Shown here: one piece after another, positions 56,773 through 63,842 of the stretch | Position numbering within the stretch: the first letter of the stretch is position 1 | How the letters are laid out: every line of letters begins with the position of its first letter | NCBI RefSeq assembly: GCF_002892795.1 | Contig: NZ_PJMC01000020.1 | Coordinates: 30,721-94,720 of the forward strand | Source of the DNA: Arthrobacter sp. AFG20 | GTDB lineage: Bacteria; Actinomycetota; Actinomycetes; Actinomycetales; Micrococcaceae | Direction of reading: 5' to 3' | DNA: 64,000 nucleotides | The notes under the pieces: model-generated | Seen by the model: the letters and a program-made list of their open reading frames with translations, nothing else | Database searches by the model: none | What the model was told of the DNA's origin: nothing | Made by a program: the position numbers and the translations under genes

Positions 56773-56803
56773 CCACCCACGGGACTGGCTACCCACCGGA
56801 CTG

Positions 56804-56869
56804 AGCGCGAACGGACACTTGAGGCCCCGGCTGCGGCTGTGGAATGGGCCCTAAATGTCCGTTCGCGCT
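56804..56869. repeat. Long inverted repeat, family A copy 3 (imperfect)
   Basis: AGCGCGAACGGACA (56804-56817) pairs perfectly with TGTCCGTTCGCGCT (56856-56869); the inner part carries mismatches (TAAATGTCC in place of CAAGTGTCC). The right arm lies inside the 3' end of the GntR gene on the minus strand and supplies its last codons and stop. Confidence 0.82.
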
Positions 56870-57618
56870 TTCCCGGGGGAAGGCGGTGCGGGCTCCGCCT
56901 GGTGCCGGGACCAGATGTCGCCCATTTCCTGGGTGGACTGCTCAACGATCCTGCTCATGGCCGCGTGTGCCGCCTCGGCTTCACCGCGCTGGATTGCGCT
57001 GGCCACGTCCACGTGCAGCTGCAGGGCCTCGTGGTGCGGAAGGTGCGGCACCAGGCCGTGTTCGGTGCGGCCGGAGAGAACTTCCCGGACCAGGTTGTGC
57101 AGCTGGGAGAACATGGGATTGCCCGATGTCCTGAGCACCGCAGCGTGAAACTCTATGTCCAAGGTGAGGAACTGCTCCTGTTTGTCGCCCTGCCCGGCCG
57201 CCCACAGCCGGGCTGCGAGCGACACGAGTTCGCTGCCGTCCTCCAGCGAGATGCGGTCCGCCGCGAGCCGTGCCGCTTGCGGCTCTATCGCGCCGCGGAG
57301 TTCGTTCAGTGCGCGCAGCTGGTCAAGCCGTCCCGGGGAGGCCAAACGCCACCGGATGACCTGGGGATCGTAGAGATTCCAGCATTCTTCTTCCTGGACT
57401 ACAGTTCCGAGCCGCCGCCTGGACTCCAGCATGCCCATGGAACAAAGCACTTTCGTCGCTTCCCGGACCACTGACCGGGCCACCTTGTGCTCGGCTTCCA
57501 GCTCATCGATCCGGAGGACGGTGCGCGGCGCGAGCGTGCCGTCGGCAATCGCCAGGCCGAGCCGTTCCAAAAACGACCTGGGCGAATCTCTGGAGTGCTC
57601 CGCCTTTGGAGTTTGCAT
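56851..57618 (-). CDS. GntR-family regulator with FCD domain, DgoR-like
   Basis: A 255-residue protein. The winged helix lies at about residues 12-80 (SPRSFLERLGLAIADGTLAP, LEAEHKVARSVVREATKVLC, RRRLGTVVQEEECWNLYDPQ) and the FCD domain covers the rest (LRALNELRGAIEPQAARLAA, LTLDIEFHAAVLRTSGNPMF). The WNLYDPQVIRWRL stretch is usual in regulators of hexonate genes such as DgoR. It diverges from the galactonate-type ABC operon, which it should repress. TATGCT ends 6 bases before the ATG and there is no binding site, so the mRNA is likely leaderless. The last residues (KARTDI) and the stop come from the family A repeat. Confidence 0.9.
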   Translation of the reverse strand: MQTPKAEHSRDSPRSFLERLGLAIADGTLAPRTVLRIDELEAEHKVARSVVREATKVLCSMGMLESRRRLGTVVQEEECWNLYDPQVIRWRLASPGRLDQLRALNELRGAIEPQAARLAADRISLEDGSELVSLAARLWAAGQGDKQEQFLTLDIEFHAAVLRTSGNPMFSQLHNLVREVLSGRTEHGLVPHLPHHEALQLHVDVASAIQRGEAEAAHAAMSRIVEQSTQEMGDIWSRHQAEPAPPSPGKARTDI

Positions 57619-57638
57619 AAATAAAGCATACGGGAAGC

Positions 57639-57654
57639 AAACAAAGGGTTGTTT
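57639..57654. promoter_or_regulatory. Candidate operator of the galactonate operon
   Basis: AAACAA-AGGG-TTGTTT is an inverted repeat with 6-base arms in the 131-base gap between the divergent GntR and binding-protein genes. It lies upstream of both starts. Confidence 0.5.
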
Positions 57655-57749
57655 AAGTCCGCCTTATTTGCCATGATCGCAGCCTGAGCAAGTGCAATGA
57701 TGCGTTTGGAGCGGCCGGAGGATCTCCGGTCCTGAGTCAAGGAGTCGTA

Positions 57750-59036
57750 ATGAAGCGACGTTCAGTAGTAAAGTACGCGGCCGTTGCCGCGGCCCTCTCC
57801 ATGGGGCTGACCGCCTGCGGCGGGGGCGGAGGCGGCGACTCGAAGGGGTCGGACACGGTCCGGGTCACCCTCGCCAACCATGTCTGGACCGAGGGCATCA
57901 AGGCTGCGATCCCCGAATTCGAAAAGTCCACCGGCCTCAAAGTGGAACTGACCCAGCTCGGTGAAGACCAGCTGTCCGACCAGTACAACGTCAAGCTCAA
58001 CGCGGGCAGCGACGAAATCGACGTCATGATGTACCGGCCTCTTCAGGAGGGCAAGGCCTTCGGCAAGAACGGCTACCTGGCGGACCTGACCAGCAAGGTC
58101 GCCGAAGACGCGGACTGGAACTGGAAGGACTACCAGGACGGCCCTGTCAAGGCTTCGACGTATGAAGACAAGGTCATGGGCGTTCCGATCATCACCGAAC
58201 GCGAGGTGCTCTACTACCGCAAGGACCTGCTGAAGGCCGCCGGCCTTGAGGTGCCCAAGACCATGGAGGAACTCGAGGCGGCAGCCAAGAAGATCGCCTC
58301 CGCGGACACCGCCGGATTCGTTGCCCGCACCGGCAAGTCCACCGCGGTCACCCAGTTCTCCAGCTTCCTGTACAGCTTCGGCGGCGACTTTACTGACGCA
58401 AGCGGCAAGTCCGCCGTCGGCAGCGAGGAAGCCAAGAAGGCCTACGCCTTCTACGGCGGGCTCATCAAGAACTACGGCCCCAAGAACGTCAGCACCGACA
58501 TGAGCTGGCCGGAAGCCATGGCAATCTTCACCCAGGGCAAGGCCGCCTTCTACACGGAGGCGGACTCCCTCTACAAGAACGCCACGGACCCGGCCAAGTC
58601 CAAGGTGGCCGAAACCGTTGGCTTCGCGCCGCTTCCGGCCGGACCGGCGGGCTCCAAGCCGTACAACATCCCGTCGTGGGGCCTCGCGATCAACCAGTCC
58701 TCGGGCAACCAGGACAACGCCTGGAAGTTCATCAAGTGGGCCACCAGCAAGGATCGGACGCTCGAAGCACAGAAGGCCGGCGTCCCCGGCCCCCGGGCCT
58801 CCGTCTGGTCTGATCCGGCCGGCACGTCCACTTACCCGAAGGACCTTGCGGCCGCCATCGCAGTCAGCGCTGAAAAGGGCGTAGGCCACGACCGTCCGCT
58901 GGTCATCACCGTCGGCAAGGCCCGCGAAATCGTGGGTGAGCCCATCGTCGCTTCCATCACGGGCGCTGACGCTTCCGCCGCGGCCGACCAGGCCAACACC
59001 GCCTTCCAGAAGTTCCTGGACGACGAAAACAAGTAA
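57750..59036 (+). CDS. ABC transporter sugar-binding lipoprotein
   Basis: A 428-residue extracellular solute-binding protein (family 1). A lipoprotein signal ends in LSMGLTAC with Cys23 as the lipid anchor, followed by a glycine linker. The body has the usual pattern (EFEKSTGLKVELTQLGEDQL, NAGSDEIDVMMYRPLQEGKA, GVPIITEREVLYYRKDLLKA, FTQGKAAFYTEADSLYKNAT). It captures a sugar or sugar acid outside the membrane and hands it to the two permeases that follow. In this operon D-galactonate or a related aldonate is most likely. A long hairpin lies between this gene and the permeases. Third-position G/C bias is strong, as in highly expressed genes. Confidence 0.92.
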   Translation: MKRRSVVKYAAVAAALSMGLTACGGGGGGDSKGSDTVRVTLANHVWTEGIKAAIPEFEKSTGLKVELTQLGEDQLSDQYNVKLNAGSDEIDVMMYRPLQEGKAFGKNGYLADLTSKVAEDADWNWKDYQDGPVKASTYEDKVMGVPIITEREVLYYRKDLLKAAGLEVPKTMEELEAAAKKIASADTAGFVARTGKSTAVTQFSSFLYSFGGDFTDASGKSAVGSEEAKKAYAFYGGLIKNYGPKNVSTDMSWPEAMAIFTQGKAAFYTEADSLYKNATDPAKSKVAETVGFAPLPAGPAGSKPYNIPSWGLAINQSSGNQDNAWKFIKWATSKDRTLEAQKAGVPGPRASVWSDPAGTSTYPKDLAAAIAVSAEKGVGHDRPLVITVGKAREIVGEPIVASITGADASAAADQANTAFQKFLDDENK

Positions 59037-59039
59037 GTA

Positions 59040-59088
59040 AAGTGCGACGGCGGGACAACAGCCCCGCTGTTGTCCCGCCGTCGCACTT
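59040..59088 (+). terminator. Long hairpin between binding protein and permease genes
   Basis: A perfect 22- to 23-bp stem (59040-59061 with 59067-59088) containing GCGACGGCGGGAC, loop of 3-5 bases. It begins 4 bases after the binding-protein stop and lies inside the operon, so it probably ends most transcripts or protects the upstream mRNA. Confidence 0.85.
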
Positions 59089-59121
59089 GAAACGCCTTCA
59101 CCCCCAACTCTTAGGTGAACC

Positions 59122-60060
59122 ATGTCTGTACTGACCCCCGCCCGGACCTCTGGACAATCGGCGCGCAGCCGGGATAATTTCTCCGCCTGGGCGAACCGGC
59201 ACCGGAAATGGCTGTTTGCAGCGCCCGCAATGATCTTCGTCGGTCTCCTGATCGTCTTTCCGCTTGCCTGGACCCTCTACCTGAGCCTGACCGACTCCCA
59301 GGGATCGGTCCGCGCGGCCTCCGATTTCGTCGGGTTCGAAAACTACCTCACCGTGCTGACGGACACCGAAAGGTTCTGGCCGGCCGTAGGCCGCACGGTG
59401 TCCTTCACCCTGGTGGCGCTGGTTTGCGAAGTCGTCCTCGGCATGTGCATCGCCCTGCTCCTGTGGCGTCCGTTCCGCGGCGAGAAATGGGTCCGCGTGG
59501 CCATTCTGCTGCCGCTCGTTGCCACCCCCGTGGCAGTAGGCATGATGTGGCGACTGATCTTTGACCCGAACATCGGCTTCGCCAACCAGCTGCTGGGGCT
59601 CGTTGGCATTCCGCCCCAGCCGTGGCTCTCCGGCCAGGACTCGGCCCTGCCCACCACCATCTTCATGGACGTTTGGCAGTGGACCCCCATGGTGGTGCTC
59701 ATCCTCCTTGCGGGGCTGACCTCGCTGTCCGAGGAGCCGGATGAGGCCGCCCGGATGGACGGTGCCAACGCGTTCCAGCGCTTCTTCTTCGTCACCCTGC
59801 CCCTCATGATGCCCACCGTGATCGTGGCCATCCTGCTGCGCGGCATCGACGCGCTCAAGACGTTCGACATCCTCTACGCCACCAAGGGCAAGGGTGGCGG
59901 TTCATTCCACGAGGTGGAAACGCTGAACGTGTATGCCTACGGGCTCAGCTTTGACTACAACCAGTACGGGCTCTCCTCCGCCGTGTTGATCCTGTTCTTC
60001 ATGATCATCATTGGCTCCATGTGGCTGCTGACCATGCGCAAGAAAGCGGTAAGCAAATGA
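59122..60060 (+). CDS. ABC transporter permease (sugar, MalF type)
   Basis: A 312-residue permease with six membrane helices, the first at about WLFAAPAMIFVGLLIVFPLA. The EAA loop that contacts the ATPase is EEPDEAARMDGANAFQRFFF followed by TLPLMMP. It pairs with the next permease to carry the substrate of the binding protein. AGGTGA lies before the ATG. The stop overlaps the start of the second permease (ATGA at 60057-60060). Confidence 0.93.
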   Translation: MSVLTPARTSGQSARSRDNFSAWANRHRKWLFAAPAMIFVGLLIVFPLAWTLYLSLTDSQGSVRAASDFVGFENYLTVLTDTERFWPAVGRTVSFTLVALVCEVVLGMCIALLLWRPFRGEKWVRVAILLPLVATPVAVGMMWRLIFDPNIGFANQLLGLVGIPPQPWLSGQDSALPTTIFMDVWQWTPMVVLILLAGLTSLSEEPDEAARMDGANAFQRFFFVTLPLMMPTVIVAILLRGIDALKTFDILYATKGKGGGSFHEVETLNVYAYGLSFDYNQYGLSSAVLILFFMIIIGSMWLLTMRKKAVSK

Positions 60061-60938
60061 CCCTCATGACCGAATCCCAAACGTCGGCAGGCCAGCGGCG
60101 CGGAACGGCCCGCCGCAGGAAGCCGCTGCGCAGCAGCGGGTACAAGGTGTTCCGTGTCATTGCCCTGGTGGCGGTGGTGCTGTTCCTGATTGCGCCGCTG
60201 TTCTGGATGCTGCTCGCTTCCTTCAAGACCAACGTGGACATCTACGATGCGGGGAAGTCGTTCCTGTTCACGCCGACCGCCGAGAACTACGCCAACGTCC
60301 TGCAGCGGAACAACTACTTCGTCTTCATCTTCAACAGCTTCTGGGTGGCTTTCGTCTCCACCGCGCTGTCACTGGTCCTGGGCGTCCCGGCCGCCTACGC
60401 CATGAGCCGGTTCACCATGCACCGCTCGGCGCTTGTGGTGCTCATGGCCCGCGTCATCCCGGGCGTTTCCCTGCTGGTGCCGTGGTACTACGTCTTTTCC
60501 AACCTGAAGATGGTGGGCGGCTTCGAAGTCCTGATCCTCAGCCACATGTTCGTCGCCCTGCCGCTGATCGTGTACATCATGATGAGCTACTTCGACTCGC
60601 TGCCGGTCGAACTGGAGGAATCGGCGCAGGTGGACGGGCTCACCCCGATCGGCGCCTTCCGCCACATCACCCTCCCGCTGTCCGTGGCCGGCATGGCCAC
60701 CGCGGGCATCCTGGCCTTTATCTTCTCGTGGAACAACTTCATGTTCGCCCTGGTCCTGTCCGGCTCGAAGACGAAGACGCTGCCCGTGGCCATCTTCGAC
60801 TTCGTCTCCTACGCCAGCATCGACTGGGGCGGGCTGATGGCGGCCGCCACCGTGGTGACCATCCCGATCATGATCATTGCGTTGTTCACGCAGAAGTACA
60901 TCGTCTCCGGTCTGACCGCCGGCGCCACCAAGGGCTAG
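60057..60938 (+). CDS. ABC transporter permease (sugar, MalG type)
   Basis: A 293-residue permease with six membrane helices (VIALVAVVLFLIAPLFWMLL is the first). The MalG-type EAA loop is ELEESAQVDGLTPIGAFRHI followed by TLPLS. The N-terminus is basic (RRGTARRRKPLRSSG), as expected for the cytoplasmic side. It forms a heterodimer with the preceding permease. No ATPase gene is present in the operon, so a shared MsiK/MsmK-type ATPase from elsewhere in the genome must drive it. The dehydratase gene follows after 10 bases. Confidence 0.93.
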   Translation: MTLMTESQTSAGQRRGTARRRKPLRSSGYKVFRVIALVAVVLFLIAPLFWMLLASFKTNVDIYDAGKSFLFTPTAENYANVLQRNNYFVFIFNSFWVAFVSTALSLVLGVPAAYAMSRFTMHRSALVVLMARVIPGVSLLVPWYYVFSNLKMVGGFEVLILSHMFVALPLIVYIMMSYFDSLPVELEESAQVDGLTPIGAFRHITLPLSVAGMATAGILAFIFSWNNFMFALVLSGSKTKTLPVAIFDFVSYASIDWGGLMAAATVVTIPIMIIALFTQKYIVSGLTAGATKG

Positions 60939-60948
60939 GGGCTCGGAA

Positions 60949-62097
60949 ATGACACGAATCAGCAGGATAGAAACCTTCCTGGTGCCGCCGCGCTGGCTGT
61001 TTGTCCGCATCGAGACCGACAGCGGGATTGTGGGCTGGGGCGAGGCGAGCTGCGAAGGCCGCAGCGAGACGGTGCGCACCGCCGTCGACCAGCTCGCCGA
61101 GCTGCTCATCGGCCAGGACGCCCTCCGGATCGAGGACCACTGGCAGGTCATGACCAAGGGGTCGTTCTACCGGGGCGGCCCCATCCTGGCAAGCGCCGTG
61201 TCCGGGCTTGACCAGGCACTGTGGGACATCGCCGGCAAGCACTTCAATGCACCGGTGCACCAGCTGTTGGGCGGCCCCGTCCGTGACCGGATCCGCATGT
61301 ACGGCTGGGTGGGCGGCGACGAACCCAACGAAGTGGCTGACCAGATCAACGCCCAGCTGGAAGTGGGGCTCACCGCCGTCAAGATGAACGCCAGCGGCAG
61401 GATGAGTCCGGTGGCCTCCGTTGCGGAGCTCGACGGCGTGGTCCGCCGGGTTGCGGCCGCCCGCGAAGTCCTGGGGGAGCACCGGGACGTCGCTGTGGAT
61501 TTCCACGGCCGCTTCAGCCTGGCCAACGCCCGGCGGGTGGCGCCGCTGCTGGAACCGTTCCGGCCGTTCTTCCTGGAGGAACCCGTCGTTCCCGAGAACA
61601 CCCACCTGCTGCGGGAATTCACCTCCTCCACCACAACACCGGTGTCCACCGGCGAGCGGCTTTACAGCCGGCAGGAGTTCCTCCCCGCACTGCAGGCGGG
61701 GATCGCCGTGGCGCAGCCGGACCTCTCCCATGCCGGCGGCATCACAGAGACACGCAAGATCGCCTCGCTGGCCGAGGTCTACGAAGTGCAGCTGGCCCCG
61801 CACTGCCCGCTGGGTCCGCTCGCGCTCGCGGCATGCCTGCAGGTTGGCTTCGCGACGCCCAACTTCCTCATCCAGGAACAAAGCATTGGCATCCATTACA
61901 ACCAGGGTGCCGAGGTCCTGGACTACGTGGTGGACAAGACCCCGCTCAAGTTCGTGGACGGGCACATCGAGCGGCTGACCGGGCCGGGCCTGGGCATCGA
62001 AATTGACGAAGCCGTGGTCCGCGCGGCAGACAAGCAGGGCCACGCATGGCGCGGACCGGTCTGGCGGCACCCCGACGGCTCCTTCGCGGAATGGTGA
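60949..62097 (+). CDS. dgoD: D-galactonate dehydratase
   Basis: A 382-residue enolase-superfamily enzyme, exactly the length of E. coli DgoD and similar throughout. Visible: FLVPPRWLFVRIETDSGIVG with WGEASCEGR, SFYRGGPILASAVSGLDQAL, DFHGRFSLANARRVAPLLEP (metal Asp and catalytic His), EEPVVPENTHLL, QPDLSHAGGITETRKIASLA, and the second catalytic His in APHCPLGPLALAACLQ. It removes water from D-galactonate to give 2-dehydro-3-deoxy-D-galactonate. It follows the permease gene by 10 bases and precedes the aldolase gene, so uptake and breakdown are in one operon. Confidence 0.93.
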   Translation: MTRISRIETFLVPPRWLFVRIETDSGIVGWGEASCEGRSETVRTAVDQLAELLIGQDALRIEDHWQVMTKGSFYRGGPILASAVSGLDQALWDIAGKHFNAPVHQLLGGPVRDRIRMYGWVGGDEPNEVADQINAQLEVGLTAVKMNASGRMSPVASVAELDGVVRRVAAAREVLGEHRDVAVDFHGRFSLANARRVAPLLEPFRPFFLEEPVVPENTHLLREFTSSTTTPVSTGERLYSRQEFLPALQAGIAVAQPDLSHAGGITETRKIASLAEVYEVQLAPHCPLGPLALAACLQVGFATPNFLIQEQSIGIHYNQGAEVLDYVVDKTPLKFVDGHIERLTGPGLGIEIDEAVVRAADKQGHAWRGPVWRHPDGSFAEW

Positions 62098-62123
62098 CGG
62101 ACAGAGTGGAAAGCACAGGAACT

Positions 62124-62783
62124 ATGAATCCGGAACTGCTGCTCAACGGCGTCAGGGACAGCCGGCTGGTCGCCATCGTGCGCGGCTCGGACGGACGGGC
62201 AGCCGCGAAGGCAGCACTCGTTGCGATGGAGGAGGGATTCCGGTACGTCGAAATCGCCCTCACTACCCCCGGTGCGCTGCAGGCCATCAGCGAAGTGCGG
62301 GCGGCGGCTCCGGCCGGCTGCTTCGTCGGGGCGGGAACAGTCCTGACCGTGCGCGACGTGGACAACGTCGTTGAGGCTGGCGGGCAGTTCACCGTGACCC
62401 CCGCGCTGGCCGAATCGGTGGATGAGTCCGCCCGGCAGGGGATACCGGTTCTGGCCGGTGCGATGACGCCCAGCGAGGCCTACGAGGCCATGAACCGCGG
62501 GGCAACTGCCGTCAAGCTTTTCCCGGCCTCCATCGGCGGACCGCAGTACCTCAAGGCATTGCGTGACCCATTTCCGGACATTCCCTTCATCGCGGTGGGA
62601 GGCGTCGGCCTCGAACAGGCCGCAGCGTACTGGGATGCGGGCGCCATTGCGGTCGGCCTTGGCGGGCCGCTCTTCGGGGATGCCGGCTCCGGCGGGGACC
62701 TGGCGCCGGTACGGTCGCGGGCACGCAGCTTCGTGGACCTGGCCGCCGGTTTCGGGCGCACTGCCGTGGAGAGCCCGCGGTGA
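62124..62783 (+). CDS. dgoA: 2-dehydro-3-deoxy-6-phosphogalactonate (or gluconate) aldolase
   Basis: A 219-residue class I aldolase of the KDPG/KDPGal family. RLVAIVRGSDGRAAAKAALV gives the Glu/Arg region, FVGAGTVLTVRDVDNVVEAG and FTVTPALAESVDESA follow, and the Schiff-base Lys lies in NRGATAVKLFPASIGGPQYL. It splits the phosphorylated keto-deoxy acid to pyruvate and glyceraldehyde 3-phosphate. The ATG at 62124 has AGGA 5 bases upstream; in-frame ATG/GTG codons at 62091/62094 overlap the dgoD end and are less likely. The stop overlaps the GTG of the kinase gene. Choice between galacto and gluco epimer rests on the neighbouring dgoD. Confidence 0.9.
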   Translation: MNPELLLNGVRDSRLVAIVRGSDGRAAAKAALVAMEEGFRYVEIALTTPGALQAISEVRAAAPAGCFVGAGTVLTVRDVDNVVEAGGQFTVTPALAESVDESARQGIPVLAGAMTPSEAYEAMNRGATAVKLFPASIGGPQYLKALRDPFPDIPFIAVGGVGLEQAAAYWDAGAIAVGLGGPLFGDAGSGGDLAPVRSRARSFVDLAAGFGRTAVESPR

Positions 62784-63772
62784 CTCCCGCCGTCGACCTC
62801 CTTACGCTGGGCGAATCCATGGTGTCGCTCAGGACCGGCGGCCCGATCTCTGCCGGTGGTTGCCTGTCGATGCATGTGGCCGGGGCCGAGTCGAACGTCG
62901 CCGTGGGCGCTGCCCGGCTGGGGCACAGGGTGCGCTGGGCCGGCGTCATCGGCAGCGACCCGCACGGTGAATTCATCCTGCGCCAGTTGCGGGGTGAAGG
63001 CATCGACGTGCTTCACCGGGAGGATGCCGCCCGCAGCACCGGCGTGATGTTCCTGGAACAGCGCACGGCCGACGTCACCCGTGCCTACTATTACCGCTCC
63101 GCGTCAGCCGGATCCACGCTCAACCGCGACGACGTCGACGGGGCTCTCGCCGGCGGCGCCCGGGTGCTGCACCTGACCGGAATCACCGCCGCCCTCAGCC
63201 CGCAGGCGCAGGAAGCAGTTGAATATGCCGCCAGCCGGGCCAAAAGCGCGGGGATCCTCGTCTCGCTGGACGTCAACTACCGCAGCAAGCTCTGGACCCG
63301 TGACGAGGCCAGGGCCGCGTTGGCCCGGGTCGTGCCGTATGCGAGCATCCTGATCGCGTCCGACGACGAGCTCGGACTGGTGTCGCCGGATCTGGAACGC
63401 GCAGATCCTGACGCTGAGCGGGATTCCTCGGAGGCCGCGGAGGTCCTCGCGGCAAAGCAGCTCCTTGACCTGGGCGTGCAGGAAGTGGTGGTCAAACGCG
63501 GAGCCGCCGGCGCCGGCGTCCACACCGCCGTCGGACGCCATGAGGCGCCTGCTGTGCCGGTGACAAGCATCGACACCGTCGGTGCCGGAGATGCCTTCAC
63601 CGCCGGATACCTGTCGGCCCTGCTCGACGGCGAGAACGTAACCGGACGCCTCAGCCGCGGCGCGCTTGCGGGCGCTTTCGCCGTCAGCACAGCGGGCGAC
63701 TGGGAAGGCCTGCCGCGAACCGGTGAACTCGCACTGCTGGGCAACCATGTTGCAGGCAGCACCCAGCGCTGA
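62780..63772 (+). CDS. PfkB-family 2-dehydro-3-deoxy-sugar-acid kinase
   Basis: A 330-residue ribokinase-like enzyme. VDLLTLGESMVSLRTGGPIS starts the fold; the second PfkB signature with the catalytic Asp is in SIDTVGAGDAFTAGYLSALL. GVMFLEQRTADVTRAYYYRS and the YRSKLW stretch fit the KDG kinase branch. It phosphorylates 2-dehydro-3-deoxygalactonate (or gluconate) at O6 before the aldolase step. The E. coli DgoK is a different kinase family, so this is a functional replacement by a KdgK-type enzyme. The GTG start overlaps the aldolase stop (GTGA at 62780-62783). Confidence 0.9.
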   Translation: MTPAVDLLTLGESMVSLRTGGPISAGGCLSMHVAGAESNVAVGAARLGHRVRWAGVIGSDPHGEFILRQLRGEGIDVLHREDAARSTGVMFLEQRTADVTRAYYYRSASAGSTLNRDDVDGALAGGARVLHLTGITAALSPQAQEAVEYAASRAKSAGILVSLDVNYRSKLWTRDEARAALARVVPYASILIASDDELGLVSPDLERADPDAERDSSEAAEVLAAKQLLDLGVQEVVVKRGAAGAGVHTAVGRHEAPAVPVTSIDTVGAGDAFTAGYLSALLDGENVTGRLSRGALAGAFAVSTAGDWEGLPRTGELALLGNHVAGSTQR

Positions 63773-63842
63773 CTGTAACGCCCATCGGGCCGCCCGGCCC
63801 GGAATCTTGAAATTTTTCTGATGTGAAGGAAGGCCTGGACCT

